DNA of 64,000 bases from Dactylis glomerata (GCA_007115705.1 QXEO01002090.1:868001-932000), one strand, 5' to 3'; counted from the first letter of the stretch, positions 1 through 12,712 are shown. The notes: generated by a model not told the origin, from the letters alone. Program-made: numbers and translations.

Positions 1-483
1 TAATTCACTTTGCATGGTTTTACTACTGTTTTCTTAATATGCATTGTTTTCTATATTGCTATTATTCTCTATATACCAATAGTTGACGACTTAGCTCCAC
101 AAGTCGACTTGTTATAATCTATAAAGATGACACCATTGACACCTATTCAACACCCCTATATTAGAGGCTTGATGGTTAGCATCAAAGTCTTTGGAAAACT
201 TGTAGTGGAGCCAAAAACTCTAGGATGGGAACACTCTCTGGAAAAACTTCGAAAATGTTTCTGAAAACCTTGGGGTAGTACTTACTCCACTAAAATGTTT
301 TCAAAAGGGATTTTGACAAGTGAAGTTGGACATGGAGGAAGAGGAATTTGGTGGTTTTATTAAAAAGGCATTGGTGTTTCTTTGTAGTCGCTCGGAGCAA
401 TTAACCCGTGCAACCACGATTACCCTAGTATGGGATGGGGCTTAGCTCGTAGTTTGTTTATTTTAGTACGGGAGTCTCATAAC

Positions 484-516
484 TATATAAGGGTACGCGG
501 TACCCCGGAATCCGGG
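484..516 (+). promoter_or_regulatory. TATA-like box followed by two abutting perfect palindromes in the LTR
   Basis: TATATAA (484-490) runs straight into GGGTACGCGGTACCC (491-505), which overlaps CCCGGAATCCGGG (504-516). Both palindromes have perfect arms. The same arrangement is in the 3' LTR at 8339-8371. Promoter or RNA-hairpin function is inference. Confidence 0.45.
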
Positions 517-770
517 TTATCCTCAGGAAGGAGGAAACACATATCACGGCATATCCTGAGCCACCAGAAGACACTATGGGTCTCCTGACGTGGCACTGGA
601 TTTACGCTCGAACGTGGAGGTAGACTGCCAGGGTGTGCCGGGGAGGTACATACTCCATAGGGTAGATTCCCGTACTAAGGTAGATAAACGAAAGGCTTTG
701 ATCGGGTGCTTCTCATGGCATATGATGTTATGCGGGGGAGATGCCCACACGAGGAGTATCCGGATGATTG

Positions 771-835
771 TGGGTAAAGTGTACAACCTCTGTAGAGTGT
801 AAACCTATTCGAATAGCCAAGTCCTCGGTCATGGA
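771..835 (+). other. LTR block shared with chromovirus D
   Basis: The segment contains TGGGTAAAGTGTAC, a CTCTGCAGAG-type palindrome (one base changed here), a CTATTCGAATAG-type palindrome and GGTCATGGA. It recurs at 8626-8690 (+) and, on the minus strand, in both LTRs of element D (26422-26489 and 36335-36402). Rest-of-LTR similarity is not obvious, so this looks like a conserved cis-acting segment. Its role is unknown. Confidence 0.6.
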
Positions 836-1646
836 AGGTTGTAAAGATCACTACATTGCCCAATGTCAAGTTTTGGTTTTACAGAAGTTTTTTGGAAAAT
901 GGAGAAAAGTGCAGGACGGAGTACTCGGAGGGTACTGCCGTGGCACAGTTCTGGTTCGGAGTACTTGCAGGGTACTGCCGAGGGAATGGAGATTGTCATG
1001 TGTGATTGGCCTGGTCTTACAAAGGAAGGTGGTCATGCTTGATTGACCACCGGCTCTCTCTTGAAAGCCAAATGAGTTTCCCCCTTTCCTAGAGATTTTA
1101 CTAACAAGGTTTTCTAAATGTTTTCTTTAATAAGGATATAGAAATTTCGTAAGACATGCTATATCGACACGAGAAATTGACTAGATAGGATAAACTAGAT
1201 TAGAGCCTTTCTCCTTGCTACAGCCAAACTGCATGACAACACTTCTTCTTAGGTGATTTGCGAGTACAATTCCAAATGTACTCACGGCTTTGTCCCTGGA
1301 TATTAACTTGGTCAGATTATGAAGAAGGTTATGAGGATGATGGTGAGGAGTTCAACGACGCCGGTGCGAACTAGGAACGTCTCCCAGTCAGTTGCCCGTA
1401 GGGTAGTAGGCATGACGTGGGTCATGAACGCTGCTTGGTATCCGCTGCTTTGTTGTAGACTTGCCCTGCGTGGCAATATCATACTTGGTCATCTAACCAA
1501 TTGTAAGTATATCCTTCGGTACTGTAATGGATGATGTAATTCTGTTATCAATTCGGATATGTTGATTCACGACACAATGATCATGGGATCGTGAATTGTA
1601 TGCATATCGGGTATTCTGGATGGGTAATCCGAGGTCCCCACAGAGT

Positions 1647-1659
1647 TGGTATCAGAGCC
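1647..1659 (+). other. Primer binding site, initiator tRNA-Met type
   Basis: TGGTATCAGAGCC lies 4 bases after the LTR end. This is the usual plant retrotransposon site complementary to the 3' end of initiator tRNA-Met. Element D carries the same 13 bases. Confidence 0.9.
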
Positions 1660-3855
1660 ATCCTGACTGTAGGAGACCTTAGTTAGCATGGGCGTTAGAT
1701 AAGAAAGTAATATTTTGCTAAAACTATATGCAAAGGTTATTTCTTCTATGTAGCCAATAGTATGGCTTATACATTTCTCACCTCTTCAAAAACTTCTAAT
1801 CTTATCACTCTAGTTTCCAAAGATGTTAAAGATTATTACTCCATCTATCTCATCTTCTTCAAAAATACCTGTTGGACGATGTCCCCAAATAGACCTAGAG
1901 CTTAGCAGCACAAGATGGAGCAAACTTTAGAAGGCCGTCTTCCAACCTCTCCAACTGCAAAGGAAGAAGGATGTTGACAAATATTTTGCTTTTGGTTGAC
2001 ACCAACGGCTCTGTCAAGGAACTGACTTTGTTCCTCCCTGGACTCGCACCTTTGTAGTCATCAAGGATCAATATCCCAGTTGCTTGACTAGAAATTTTTA
2101 GGCCTGGCACGAGACATTGTCGCATATGAAGGACTTTAACAACCTTTCCGAAGACCTCACTTCCATGTGATGTGAGCAAGAAGACCTACAAACCTGCACT
2201 TCCAAATCAGCATTGACGGCTCATCAGCATCGCTCCAGCTACATCGACGATTATTACCAACCATGACCCTAGGATTAATAGGATAAGCTCAATTGCCTTG
2301 GTTGAGCTAACCCCAAATATCGCGAGTTCTTAGGCGTCCTTGGTACTCGTAGTACCTTGTGTGTTCTTGATGATTGTTTGTAGTTGCTTTGTGTATTTCT
2401 TGAGCGTGTATTGTTACCTTGTGCTTGTGCTTGTTTTGGCCTTTCGGCCTTAAAAACCCTCTAGCGTGTAAAACCCCGAATAGGAAACCTCGCTAAAGTG
2501 TGTTTCCCTCTCATCTGTTTATGTCAGCTCGAGTGGCATAGATAAGTTAATAGTAAAATGCTAACTCTAACCATGATAACAGTGGATTATAACCCCTCTT
2601 ACAAAATGTACCCAAGATCAGGCGCAACAAGTTTTTCTATGTGTTCAAGCTCCATGAAGACATCGCCATCTCGTCAAGAGAGCAGAAGATAGACCCACTT
2701 GGACTACGGAAGACTTCTAGAAGACAATGACTACACTAACATGGGTTTTGTTTGAAAATGGAGTCCTGCTAACTTCGAGGATACTCTATTAACCCTTCTA
2801 GCACTGTCTAAGCGTCTAACAAGCCGAGTAACATTGGGCATTGCAGTATCAAAGCCAAGCCTAACTTTGTAGCTCAACACGTTATCGACACTGAAGCCGA
2901 AGACTCACGTGATTGATCTCCACTGAGCAAATAGAAGGATGAAGGCTCTCAAAAATCAAGTCATCTATGTCGGCCCTGCATTTAGAAGATATCTATGGGG
3001 GTAGCAACAAGAAGAAGTGAAGACTTTTCTAACTAACTTGCTCGCTCGTTCAAATCTTGATGGGATTGAAACTAAAACTGACTTATGCCACGGGTATAAA
3101 TCCACCTAAAGATTTCTCGGAAGATGAAGTCAACTCAAGGTAATCCCAATGTACCTCAAGACCCTCAAGGCTACAAGAAGATGGAGAAGAAGGAAGATCT
3201 TCACTGGTCTCCACCAACCCGAAGACAAGAAGAAATAGATCAATGACTACTGGAAGACACACCATTGGTGGTGCGCCGCCACCTGAAGTGATTTCAGCTC
3301 AAGCACAAGACGACCTAGAAAAATGGTTTCCATTAGGACTAACCTACGCCTTGGTAGTTAGGATGCGTAGAGGACTAAGACGATAAATTCGACGTGCTTG
3401 TCAAGACCAAAGCATAAATGCTCTTGTCTACCATCTGCAATCTCGAAATTAAAGGTCTACGCCAATCACAAGCTTTGAGGCACGACTCCAAGATCTGAAG
3501 ATTCCATCAAGCTACGCGAGGGAAGAAGCAACTCCAAGCCAACAATAGCTACCCGGGAAGCCTCGACTCTTCAAGACCTGTCGCGAGTTGAAACCCTTCT
3601 AACTCTCGTAGAATCTTTTCAGACATACTAGATAGCCTAACCCCGCTAACCTTAAAAATGTCTCGACGAGGTTTCGACAGGATACTTTTGGCAACATCAA
3701 CTCTTCAGCCATCAACTTTAGCAAATGAAGACGATCTACACCTGCGGCAAAAGCAAGTCTTTGATTGCAACTCGGATCATCACCGGTGAATTGGAAGAGC
3801 AACCGTTGAGGCCTAACTCTAACTTAGTCTTAGCACCTCTTACTACTATGCTTAG
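1660..3855 (+). other. Non-coding internal domain of the LARD-like element
   Basis: No gag, protease, reverse transcriptase or integrase similarity was recognised on either strand. The longest open frames are under 100 codons and have no recognisable motif. The stretch presumably supplies packaging and template functions only. Confidence 0.7.
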
Positions 3856-3893
3856 GAATCTCGGGACGAGATTCTGTTTAAGGGGGGAAGAGC
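3856..3893 (+). promoter_or_regulatory. Hairpin plus polypurine tract
   Basis: GAATCTCGGGACGAGATTC (3856-3874) is a perfect inverted repeat with 8-base arms, followed by the purine-rich AAGGGGGGAAGAG tract ending just before the 3' LTR TGTAACACCCC. Element D has a matching hairpin next to its own PPT (29415-29434). The PPT primes plus-strand DNA synthesis. Confidence 0.8.
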
Positions 3894-6800
3894 TGTAACA
3901 CCCCACTTTCTGTAACCCTGTTTAAGTAGAGTTTAGTGAGCCAAAAATGAGGGCCAACAAAAACTTTTTGTGCAAACCTCTGGAAGTACTATTTCTTGCT
4001 TGTTTGTCTTGATTGTTATGTTAATAATGTCTGTTTGAGTTGCTTGTTGAACAATATTGTGGACCAACCTCTCTTATTTCCAATGGGGTGACTCTGTGTG
4101 ATGGGTTGACTTGGTGTGACCTATTTGACTTTGATTGAGTTCCTTGTGTGTAGCTATGATCTACAGGTAGGCCTGTGGCCTAACCTATCTAAAGCACACC
4201 AAATTATAAGGTGGTTAGTGGGGATGCTCCTATAAAATGCTTTCAATATATTTCCTATATAAAACCTAATTTTGATGTTTCCCACTTTGTAAAACCCTAC
4301 AACTCTATTCCTTATGGAAGGAGTATTTATTTCTGAAACTCAAGTTTATCAAAAACTAGAAATGAGGTTCCCTCTTTATGAGCACTCATTTCATTTTTCA
4401 ATATCTTCTATAAAAGTATTTTCCCAACTACTTTTCCTTTTTACAAGAATATGAGAAATGGTAAGAATACCTCTCTGGTATTATTCTTATCTCTGAAAAT
4501 TATGGGAATAGTACCCAGGGATTATAAATGTTTTGAGATTTCTCTCTAATATTCAAAAACCCCACTTGGCTAGAATCAACTCTTGGTTGTAAATAGAACC
4601 TATCCTGATGTTTTCCTCTCCACCCTAAAACCCAAACTTTAATGTCTTACCATAAGATATTATGATCCCTTCTTGAGGACTTTGGCAATAATTAATTTTA
4701 GCCCATTAGAACACCCTTGAGGTTATAGGAACCATCCCCATACAACCCTAAGAGGTTCCTCTCAATTTTAGAAAAATATTTTCTAGCAGGCATTTCGTCA
4801 AACATCTAGTGTGCAGACTATCTACACTCCTGTTAACAGATTCAGGTTTCTGACGCTTATATTAAGCTCATCTATCCTATCCATGGCAATGTACCTTCCT
4901 AGAACTAAACTTTGATATATATTCTTCCATTCTTTCCATTACCACTTAGTCATTTGAGGTCATCTGCTACTTGTTCTAATCCTGTTTCTGAACCTAATCA
5001 AACCACTGACCATTTGACTATTATCAGATACACTTTTGCTCCCACTTTTAAATTTCGAAATAAATTGTTCAGAGACCATTCTCTGACCTATTCCTCTTCT
5101 TTTTGATCTACTCTAACTATCTATGCACTTGGTAGTGCATATTGAAGCATGCCACCTATTTATGTGACAAGGTTTTGAACCCTAGTCAAAACTGATTTCA
5201 CCTTTTCTAGTTTTCCTTGATCCTCTTGCTAACTTGTCAGCACTTATCATAAAATTCCTCCATAAATTCAGTTCCTCTCCACTAGCAATTGGAAATTTTA
5301 TTCATGCACAATATCACTCTTCCTCCATCAAAATAACTATTTCTTTATCCCACCTTTCTTATTTAACAAATTACATATGAATGGTAACTATGATATTTTA
5401 TGCCCTTTTCTTCCCATCAAATAAATTATATATTTTCCTACCATGCTATCCTATTCCTATAGGATCCTATGGACCCAAAACCCTAGTTACCAACTTTCCA
5501 AAATTTCCAAGATCTTGTTCAATATACTTGTTGGGCAAACCATCAAACTGCAATTGTTGGCGACCAATTTTATTGTGCTAATTATGTCAAATCCATACTC
5601 AACTCCCTCCCCACCCCTCTAATCTATCCATGCATACATCTTATTAGAGGAGATATTTTTTTTAACTCAAAAATCCAAATTTTGAAACATGCATGCATTC
5701 ATCACCTTTATCCATCTCAAAATTTCAAAACTCTTTTGAAACACCACCAAACCCTTCCACTAACCACTCCAGCACCACCACCACCCTTTGGTCAAATTCT
5801 ACTGTAGCAGTACCCCTTCCCCTTTGTCTTTTAGTGTTTGGAAGGAGGAGGAAGGGATCCATGTCAATCTTGGGCATCTATTAAGAAAAACCATGCAGCA
5901 GCTTACCCCTCTATTCCTGGCCGACCAAGGCACCTCCTGGGCCCCTCTCACACTCTCCACTGACCCAGCATCCAACCAGAGCATTTCCATGAGCCCCACT
6001 TGCCAAAACTGACTTTGCCAACATACCCCACACCGCTCTCTGTTTATAAGGATGCCGACCACCTCATCTCCTCCCAGCCCCCTCATTTCAGTCCTGCAAC
6101 ACCACCTAGCTCTCCAGAGAGCCCCTGCGCAACCCTGTGATCTGCACCAGAAGGAAGAAGGAGAAACCTAGATTTTGTTATGCAAGGAAGAGGAGATCCT
6201 TGCCGTCGCTCTGAACCCACTCTGACCCCTATCTCTGTATGCATCAACTTGTGACATCCCTATGAACCTAACCGCACCCTCACCCTTGATCCTGGAGCAC
6301 CGGAGCATGGGCTTCATCGAGCTTCCGAGTCGGCCATTTCTGTCGCAGTCGCGCGAGTTCCATCCCGGCGTCCAGATCGGTCAACCTGCCCCTCGTTGAG
6401 CTCACCATGGAGCGCCGCGTTGCCTCGACACCTTGCCCTAGACGGAGGATGCCTCTAGGTGAGCCCCTAATCATCCCTGCAAGATCTAGGGTTCCCGCCA
6501 GGGTTCCCACGTCTGGAGGAAGAAGACGGCTGGGGACCGTCGATCGCGACTTGATCGGATGGTCCCCATCATCGCGTACCGCTTCGGCAGCCTGGTGAGG
6601 CTGATGACCCGACCCCGCCTATCAGGGCTGTTCGGTGCCAGATCTCGGATGCCACCGGGCAGATCTAGGCCGGCCCAGTGCTGCTAGCCCCGGTCTATTC
6701 CGATTCCGGCCCATCGCATTTTAAAATAAAATAAAATCGGCTACCTTTTTGAATTCAGATCAGACACTTGTAAATTGCGTATAAAATGAAATACTCATCC

Positions 6801-9498
6801 GTTTTACCTGATCCAAATTTCTGAGTGATCCTTGTTTAAATATCTATCTAACACCACTGGCCCCAATCCATTTGAATCCCTGCACAAATATATTGATTTT
6901 TAACTAGCAAATCAACCCTTCTTTCAATCAAAAATCCAAATGTGGTGCTCTATAAATTAAAAATGTGTGTTTTCGATTTTCAGTGATTGTATGTTGTATT
7001 ATGGTGCATGAGCAACTTGTTTTGATATTTTAGGAGTATTATTTTCTCTGCAATAATTATTTTGGTGCTAATATGATTTAGCATTGTTTTATTTATTGTG
7101 CCTAATAGAAATAAGTTTTTGGAGTGATTCAAACTCTGGTGTGTTGTGCATTACTGTAGCTTTCCAACTTGAATTCGGGTGGAATTTTAGGAGCTACTGA
7201 AAGTTTTAGGGATTTATTTTTCTTTTCTAGTGGTAATTGTGACTAGGAAATTCTTTATAATTCAACCCTAACCTATTTTGGAATGACTCAAATTGGGTTG
7301 GCTTTATAAACTTGTTAGCTATCTGATGCTATGCTGGTTGACATGTTTTGATCAAGTTGGGTGCCTGCATGAGGTTTGTGTTGAGTATAGGGTTAATTTC
7401 TATTAGAAATTGTTTTCCCTAATAATAAAGTGAGTTTACTTTTATAAGATGGAATCTTGGTTCAAAAACTTGTTGCTTATCTGCAAGCATGCTTAATATG
7501 TTATTTGACCTATGTGACCACCTGCATGCTTGTTTGAGGTGAAGTGGTGTTGTGCTTGCTATGTTTGAAAAACCCTAGTTTTAATAGGATTAACTTGCTA
7601 CTAAAAATCTTTGAAATCTTATTTTAGATTCTAAACATGTTTGTTTTTGAGACTCTTTGATTATGTGATGTTGAGTGATGAAGTGCTTGTGACTTGTGTA
7701 TGCATGTATGCTTATTGTGTGCTTTTATTTGTCTGGCGATAGAATCAAACGAAGAGTGTGCGGAGGAAGGGGAAGTCTTTGAGTATCAAGAAGAAGAGGA
7801 CCAGGGACAAGCCACTCAAGGCAAGCCATCTATTTGTTGCATATCTGAATCCTACTAATTCACTTTGCATGGTTTTACTACTGTTTTCTTAATATGCATT
7901 GTTTTCTATATTGCTATTATTCTCTATATAGCAATAGTTGATGACTTAGCTCCACAAGTCGACTTGTTATCATCTATAAAGATGACACCCCTGACACCTT
8001 TTCAACACCCCTATATTAGAGGCTTGATGGTTAGCATCAAAGTCTTTGGAAAACTTGTAGTGGAGCCAAAAACTCTAGGATGGGAACACTCTCCGGAAAA
8101 ACTTCGAAAATGTTTCTGAAAACCTTGGGGTAGTACTTACTCCACTGAAATGTTTTCAAAAGGGATTTTGACAAGTGAAGTTGGACATGGAGGAAGAGGA
8201 AGTTGGTGGTTTTATTAAAAAGGCATTGGTGTTTCTTTGTAGTCGCTCGGAGCAATTAACCCGTGCAACCACGATTACCCTGGTATGGGACAGGGCTTAG
8301 CTCGTAGTTTGTTTATTTTAGTACGGGAGTCTCATAACTATATAAGGGTACGCGGTACCCCGGAATCCGGGTTGTCCTCAGGAAGGAGGAAACACATATC
8401 ACGGCATATCCCGAGCCACCGGAAGACACTATGGGTCTCCTGACATGGCACTGGAGTTACGCTCGAACGTGGAGGTAGACTGCCAGGGTGTGCTAGGGAG
8501 GTACATACTCCAAAGGGTAGATTCCTGTACTAAGGTAGATAAGCGAAAGGCTTTGACCGGGTGCTTGTCGTGGCATATGATGTGATGCGGGGGAGATGCC
8601 CACACGAGGAGTATCCGGATGATTGTGGGTAAAGTGTACAACCTCTGCAGAGTGTAACCCTATTCGAATAGCCGAGTCCTCGGTCATGGATGGTTGTAAA
8701 GATCACTACATTGCGAATGTCAAGTTTTGGTTTTACAGAAGTGTTTTTGGAAAATGGAGAAAAGTGCGGGACGGAGTACTCGGAGGGTACTGCCGTGGCA
8801 CGATCATGGTTCGGAGTACTTGCAGGGTACTGCCGAGGGAATGGAGATGGTCATGTGTGATTGGCCTGGTCTTACAAAGGAATGTGGTCATGCTTGATTG
8901 ACCACCGGCTCTCTCTTGAAAACCAAATGAGTTTCCCCCTTTCCTAGAGATTTTACTAACAAGGTTTTCTAAATATTTTTCTTTAATAAGGATATAGAAA
9001 TATCGTAAGACATGCTATATCGACACGAGAAATTGACTAGATAGGATAAACTAGATTAGAGCCTTTCTCCTTGCTATAGCCAAACTGCATGTCAACACTT
9101 CTTCTTAGGTGATTTGCGAGTACAATTCCAAATGTACTCACGGCTTTGTCCCTGGCTATTAACTTGGTCAAATTATGAAGAAGGTTATGAGGATGATGGT
9201 GAGGAGTTCGACGACGCCGGTGCGAACTAGGAACGTCTCCCAGTCAGTTGCCTGTAGGGTAGTAGGCATGATGTGGGTCATCAACGCTGCTTGGTATCTG
9301 CTGCTTTGTTGTACACTTGCCCTGCATGGCAATATCATACTTGGTCATCTGACCAATTGTAAGTATATCCTTTGGTACTGTAATGGATGATGTAATTCTG
9401 TTATCAACTCGGATATGTGGATTCACGACACACTGATCATGGGATCGTGAATTGTATGCATATCGGGTATTCTGGACGGGTAATCCGGGGTCCCCACA
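3894..9498 (+). repeat. 3' LTR of the LARD-like element (5605 bp)
   Basis: It begins TGTAACACCCC right after the PPT and ends TCCCCACA. The last 1643 bases match the window start. The middle (about 5580-6720) is GC-rich with a TATA-like box and leader-like sequence; the rest is AT-rich with no credible gene. Short open frames here lack recognisable motifs. Confidence 0.88.
6044..6050 (+). promoter_or_regulatory. Possible LTR promoter TATA box
   Basis: TTATAAG precedes about 400 bases of pyrimidine- and GC-rich leader-like sequence, a typical layout for U3/R in long grass Gypsy LTRs. A second candidate TATA lies at 8339-8345. No transcript evidence is available. Confidence 0.35.
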
Positions 9499-9526
9499 TC
9501 GAAAGTTTCTTGTCGCCATATTCTTT

Positions 9527-10632
9527 CTATGCGTAGAACCGCCTTATTTGCTCTGCATTCCACGGGTTGCTCTCGTCTTTCCCTGTTTTCTTGTCTTGTA
9601 GTCGATAAGCTCCTCCTGGTATTACCTCTATTATGATGTAAGGTCCCACCCATGGGGACTGTAATTTGCCATGACCGTCTTGATTTAATCGCAAGACTAA
9701 ATCTCCCACCATGAAAGATCACGGACAAACTTGACTACTGTGGTAGTTTCGTCGATTTTGCTGGTACTGCGTAGCTCTGGGTGTACTAGGTCTCTTGCTT
9801 CATCAAGTGCATCGACATCATCTTGAAGTGCTTCTGTGGAGGTTGTCTTGTTGTAAGCCGCGATTCTTGGGGCTTCATGGGTGATCTCGACTGGAAGCAC
9901 AACTTCTGCACCGTGGACCAGAAAGAAGGGGGTTTCTTGAGTAGCTGCGTTGGGTGTAGTTCTGAGACTCCACAGCACGGAGGGTAGTTCGTCTACCCAA
10001 GCATGTTTGGCTTTTTCGAGGGGTGCTAACAGCCTCTTTTTTATCCCGTTGCATATTAAGCCATTAGCTTTTTCGACTTGTCGATTTGTCTTTGGATATG
10101 CTATGGATGCGAATTTCAGTTTGATTCCCATACTTTCACAGTAGCTCTTGAACTCTTTTGATGTGAAGTTTGTCCCATGGTCCGTGATGATGCTGTGTGG
10201 TACTCCGAAGTGAAAAACTATAGACTTTATGAAGTTGATTGCGGCTGTGGAATCTTGGGTTGTTACGGGGGCTGCCTCTACCCAATTGGTAAATTTGTCG
10301 ACTGCCACCGGCATGTAGACATGTCCTCCTGGCCAAGATTTGTGCAATTTTCCTACCATATCGAGACCCCATTACACGAAAGGCCAGGACAGTGGTATCG
10401 GTTGCAATTCTGTTTCTGGTGCGTGTGGTCGAGATGCAAAATGTTGACAAGCCTCGCATTTCCTTACTATATCCTTTGCGTCTTCAATGGCTGTCAACCA
10501 GTAGAACCCTACGCGAAAAGCTTTAGCTGCAATGGCTCTGCTGCTAGCGTGATGTCCGCATACTCCTGCGTGGATGTCTTTTAATATTTCTTGTCCTTCT
10601 TGAGGAGTGACGCATCGTTGCAGGACGCCTAT
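9527..10632 (-). pseudogene. Element B integrase (C-terminal part), broken
   Basis: The catalytic core shows the second Asp in IITDHGTNF (the family has DNG; here DHG) and the Glu in RQVEKANGLICNGIKKR. The C-terminal part (9527-9712) carries the VGDLVL and SPWVGPYI segments and ends at a stop at 9527-9529. A frameshift around 9700-9780 separates the two frames. The zinc-finger end (H, H, C, C) runs toward 10632, where element A1 is inserted. Function would be strand transfer of cDNA into the genome; this copy cannot make an intact enzyme. Confidence 0.85.
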
Positions 10633-10967
10633 TGACGAGGTTTAGACTCGACAAATGTCCTAGATGAAGGACTTAGGATCGGGGAGACAGGGCGTCGGAT
10701 GAACTCGAAGGTAAATTCAGTCAAACAAGGTGGCTATGAAAGTAAACGTGGGAGTGGAACCTGGCTTGCTTTCAATATGCCTCACACCGTCCCCTCCTGG
10801 CCCCTATATATAGGTGGCCAGGTCTCAAGGATCAGGTGGGATCCGATACAGACAACAATATCGACATACGACATGAACTCGTATTTCGACTAGTATTACA
10901 ATTGGGCCTAGCTTAATGGGCCTCAGGGGTACTCAACTAATGGGATCTATTATCTATACCCTTGTCA
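10633..10967 (-). repeat. A1 3' LTR (335 bp)
   Basis: In plus coordinates it begins TGACGAGG and ends CCTTGTCA, a TG/CA terminus with short inverted ends. It includes TATATATA at 10805-10812. It matches 19272-19605, 51697-52030 and 55674-56008. Next to it in the interior is a G-rich polypurine tract (minus strand CTTGGGGGCTAC). Confidence 0.93.
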
Positions 10968-12008
10968 GTAGCCCCCAAGATTCCACCAGAATTGCAGATT
11001 CGGGTTGAATCTCAGATCTTCATTTCTTCGACTTGATCAATACTTGACTTCTTCAAATCTTGAAATCTTCGACTTGGTCTTTCGACTTATCTTTTTCTAT
11101 AATATCTCGCAAGGGGCTTTGATGAACAAGCCTGACAACTCTGACAGATCAAGAGGTCAGTTAACTGCCGGAACAGACGCTTGCCACCTACTTCAAATTC
11201 AATCCCCTTGGACTTGAATTCGGGAAACCGGTCAAACCCACTCTTTTGCCGCATTTAGGACTTACAAAGAATGAGTCCCAGTGGTTCTCAGGGTACCCAG
11301 TGCGTCCACCAGGATTTTTCTTTGCGTCATAGACATGGATACATACCAGCAGAGCGCATCCATGTGCGCATACCGGGCCACACAGGACGGATCTTGGGGT
11401 CTTACCTTCGTGATATATCACGGCATTCAAGTTTTGTCGCGATGATGCAACTCGAGAATTATATTTTGTAGCCTTGTTTGACTGATTCAATATACATAAC
11501 TTTTCGAGTTTATCTTCTCATGAATAGCTCCCGATGGGAGTAATCGACGTCTTATTTTGTTGATAGTGTAGCCAAAGTTTTTTGCTGACGAAAAGCAATC
11601 GATTATACACCTCGCTTTCCTTTATCACCTGTTTCCACTTTTTTCGTCCTTTTTTGTCGACTTCTTTCAATCGGGTGCGCGACAGCGCTCCCGATGGGAG
11701 TAGCCCCCGAGGCTATTGCCGAAATTTTCGGGTATAGGCTTAAGAAAATAGATAAAACCTATTCCTTATATTTCTTTTTCACATAATTTTGTCGACTTTC
11801 TTCACCTTTTCAATGGGTTTCCTCCCTCTTCGTAACACAAGCCCCCGAGTCAAAGATGAGGTAAACTTGTGTTTCTTGACATATATTTTCTTATTCCCTA
11901 CTCTCTTTATTTTTTGCTCGCATCTTTTCCCTTGATTCATTTAATTCTTCTGTGCTATTTTGCACTGTAAAAACCCAAAAAGTTTACTTTGGGCCCTGCC
12001 GCTCCAAA
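10968..12008 (-). other. A1 3' untranslated region with repeated PPT-like motifs
   Basis: No gene is seen. The minus-strand motif CTCGGGGGCT (or one base off) occurs at 10970, 11702 and 11840, and again beyond the cargo gene at 12974. CTCCCGATGGGAG hairpins occur at 11528 and 11688. A2 has the same motifs in the same order (56009-57128). Confidence 0.7.
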
Positions 12009-12064
12009 GGCCCATTAGTATGTGCTTATAAATAAAGCATGCTTGACCAGGGTAAAAACCCTAA
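12009..12064 (+). promoter_or_regulatory. Promoter-like region of the antisense AT-hook/B3 gene
   Basis: GGCCCATTA (12009-12017), TATAAATA (12027-12034) and the telo-box AAACCCTAA (12056-12064) lie 85-140 bases before the ATG. An inverted telo-box-like TAGGGTTT follows near 12119. GGCCCA elements paired with telo-boxes are known in plant promoters of growth-related genes. A2 keeps GGCCCATTA at 57129 and AAACCCTAA at 57177. The direction supports transcription opposite to the retrotransposon. Confidence 0.6.
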
Positions 12065-12148
12065 TCCTTTCCCTAGTGCTTTCCTCCGCCGCATTGTCTT
12101 CTTCTTCCTTAACCCATCTAGGGTTTTTCGTCCCTGCCACTTATCTCC

Positions 12149-12712
12149 ATGGCAGATGCAAGTGGCTCTCGCTTGAACCTCGGCGCCTCGGTGGAGAAGC
12201 GGGGCCACGACCGTCCTCGGGGTAGCAAAAACAAGACCATTGCCGCAACTGAGGTAGCATCGTCTTCTGCTTTGGGGAAGCGACACCCCGGCCGTCCGAC
12301 CGGAAGCAAGAATAAACCCAAGGCGGCCTCTGCTGCGCCAGGTTCAAGTGCTCCTTTCCCTGATGCTTCGTCTTCTTCGCCCCGAATCTATTCTTTCTTT
12401 TGCATCTGCAACACGCAGTGCCGCGAAATTCAGCGCCTACCACTGAAATTTACTAAATTCATGGATGGGCGAGAACTGCGTGAAGCAGTTCTCCGTGAAC
12501 ATTCTGGTGGCGGAACCCCATACGAAGTGGAGGTGTGGTACGACGGCGCCGGTGAACAATTCTTCAAGGGCGGCTGGTCAAGATTTGCGGAGGATCATGA
12601 CCTCCATCAGGGGTTCTTCATGACCTTTGATTTCCATGTTGGCACATCAAAGTTCGATGTGAGGATCTACGATGGCACCCAGTGCCAGAAGGAGTATGAA
12701 GCCGAAGTGTAG
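12149..12712 (+). CDS. AT-hook and B3-domain DNA-binding protein, antisense cargo of element A1
   Basis: The predicted protein has 187 residues. Residues about 13-60 hold two AT-hook-like motifs: KRGHDRPRGSKNK (degenerate core) and KRHPGRPTGSKNK (core GRP kept). Residues about 76-185 look like a plant B3 domain: LPLKFTKFMDGRELREAV, then KGGWSRFAEDHDLHQGFF, then FDVRIYDGTQC. B3 domains bind DNA and are plant-specific, and AT-hooks bind AT-rich minor grooves, so a nuclear DNA-binding role is inferred. The ATG context (CTCCATGGCAG) is good and the frame is unbroken. The gene lies between pol and the 3' LTR, antisense to both. A second copy is at 57269-57844. It is probably a captured host gene; the B3 call is from motif recognition, not a search. 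Confidence 0.85.
   Translation: MADASGSRLNLGASVEKRGHDRPRGSKNKTIAATEVASSSALGKRHPGRPTGSKNKPKAASAAPGSSAPFPDASSSSPRIYSFFCICNTQCREIQRLPLKFTKFMDGRELREAVLREHSGGGTPYEVEVWYDGAGEQFFKGGWSRFAEDHDLHQGFFMTFDFHVGTSKFDVRIYDGTQCQKEYEAEV

Larger units (their letters stand above)
1..1642 (+). repeat. 5' LTR of the LARD-like element (3'-most 1.64 kb only)
   Basis: This is a near copy of 7856-9498. By eye there are about 7 mismatches in the first 265 aligned bases, so the insertion is not brand new. It ends in CCCCACA just before the primer binding site. Roughly 4 kb of the LTR lies upstream of the window. Confidence 0.9.
1..9498 (+). mobile_element. Large non-autonomous LTR retrotransposon (LARD-like), 5' end outside window
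   Basis: Bases 1-1642 repeat at 7856-9498, so the element is a 5' LTR remnant, a short internal domain (1643-3893) and a complete 5605-bp 3' LTR. A primer binding site follows the first LTR and a polypurine tract precedes the second. The internal domain has no long reading frame, so enzymes must come from another element. LTR length and empty interior fit the LARD class known from Triticeae (Sukkula-type); the family name is not assigned. PBS, PPT hairpin and one LTR block resemble chromovirus D in this window. It lies inside element B, which resumes at 9499. Only the 3' flank (TCGAA) is visible, so the target duplication cannot be checked. Confidence 0.85.

Noticed and set aside
590..1046. 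Small frames in the LARD LTR repeated near 8429-8901
   Set aside because: They lie wholly in LTR sequence with no motif; conservation reflects LTR copying.
5799..6086. 95-codon minus-strand frame in the LARD 3' LTR
   Set aside because: It is antisense to the presumed leader, has no motif and no conserved partner.
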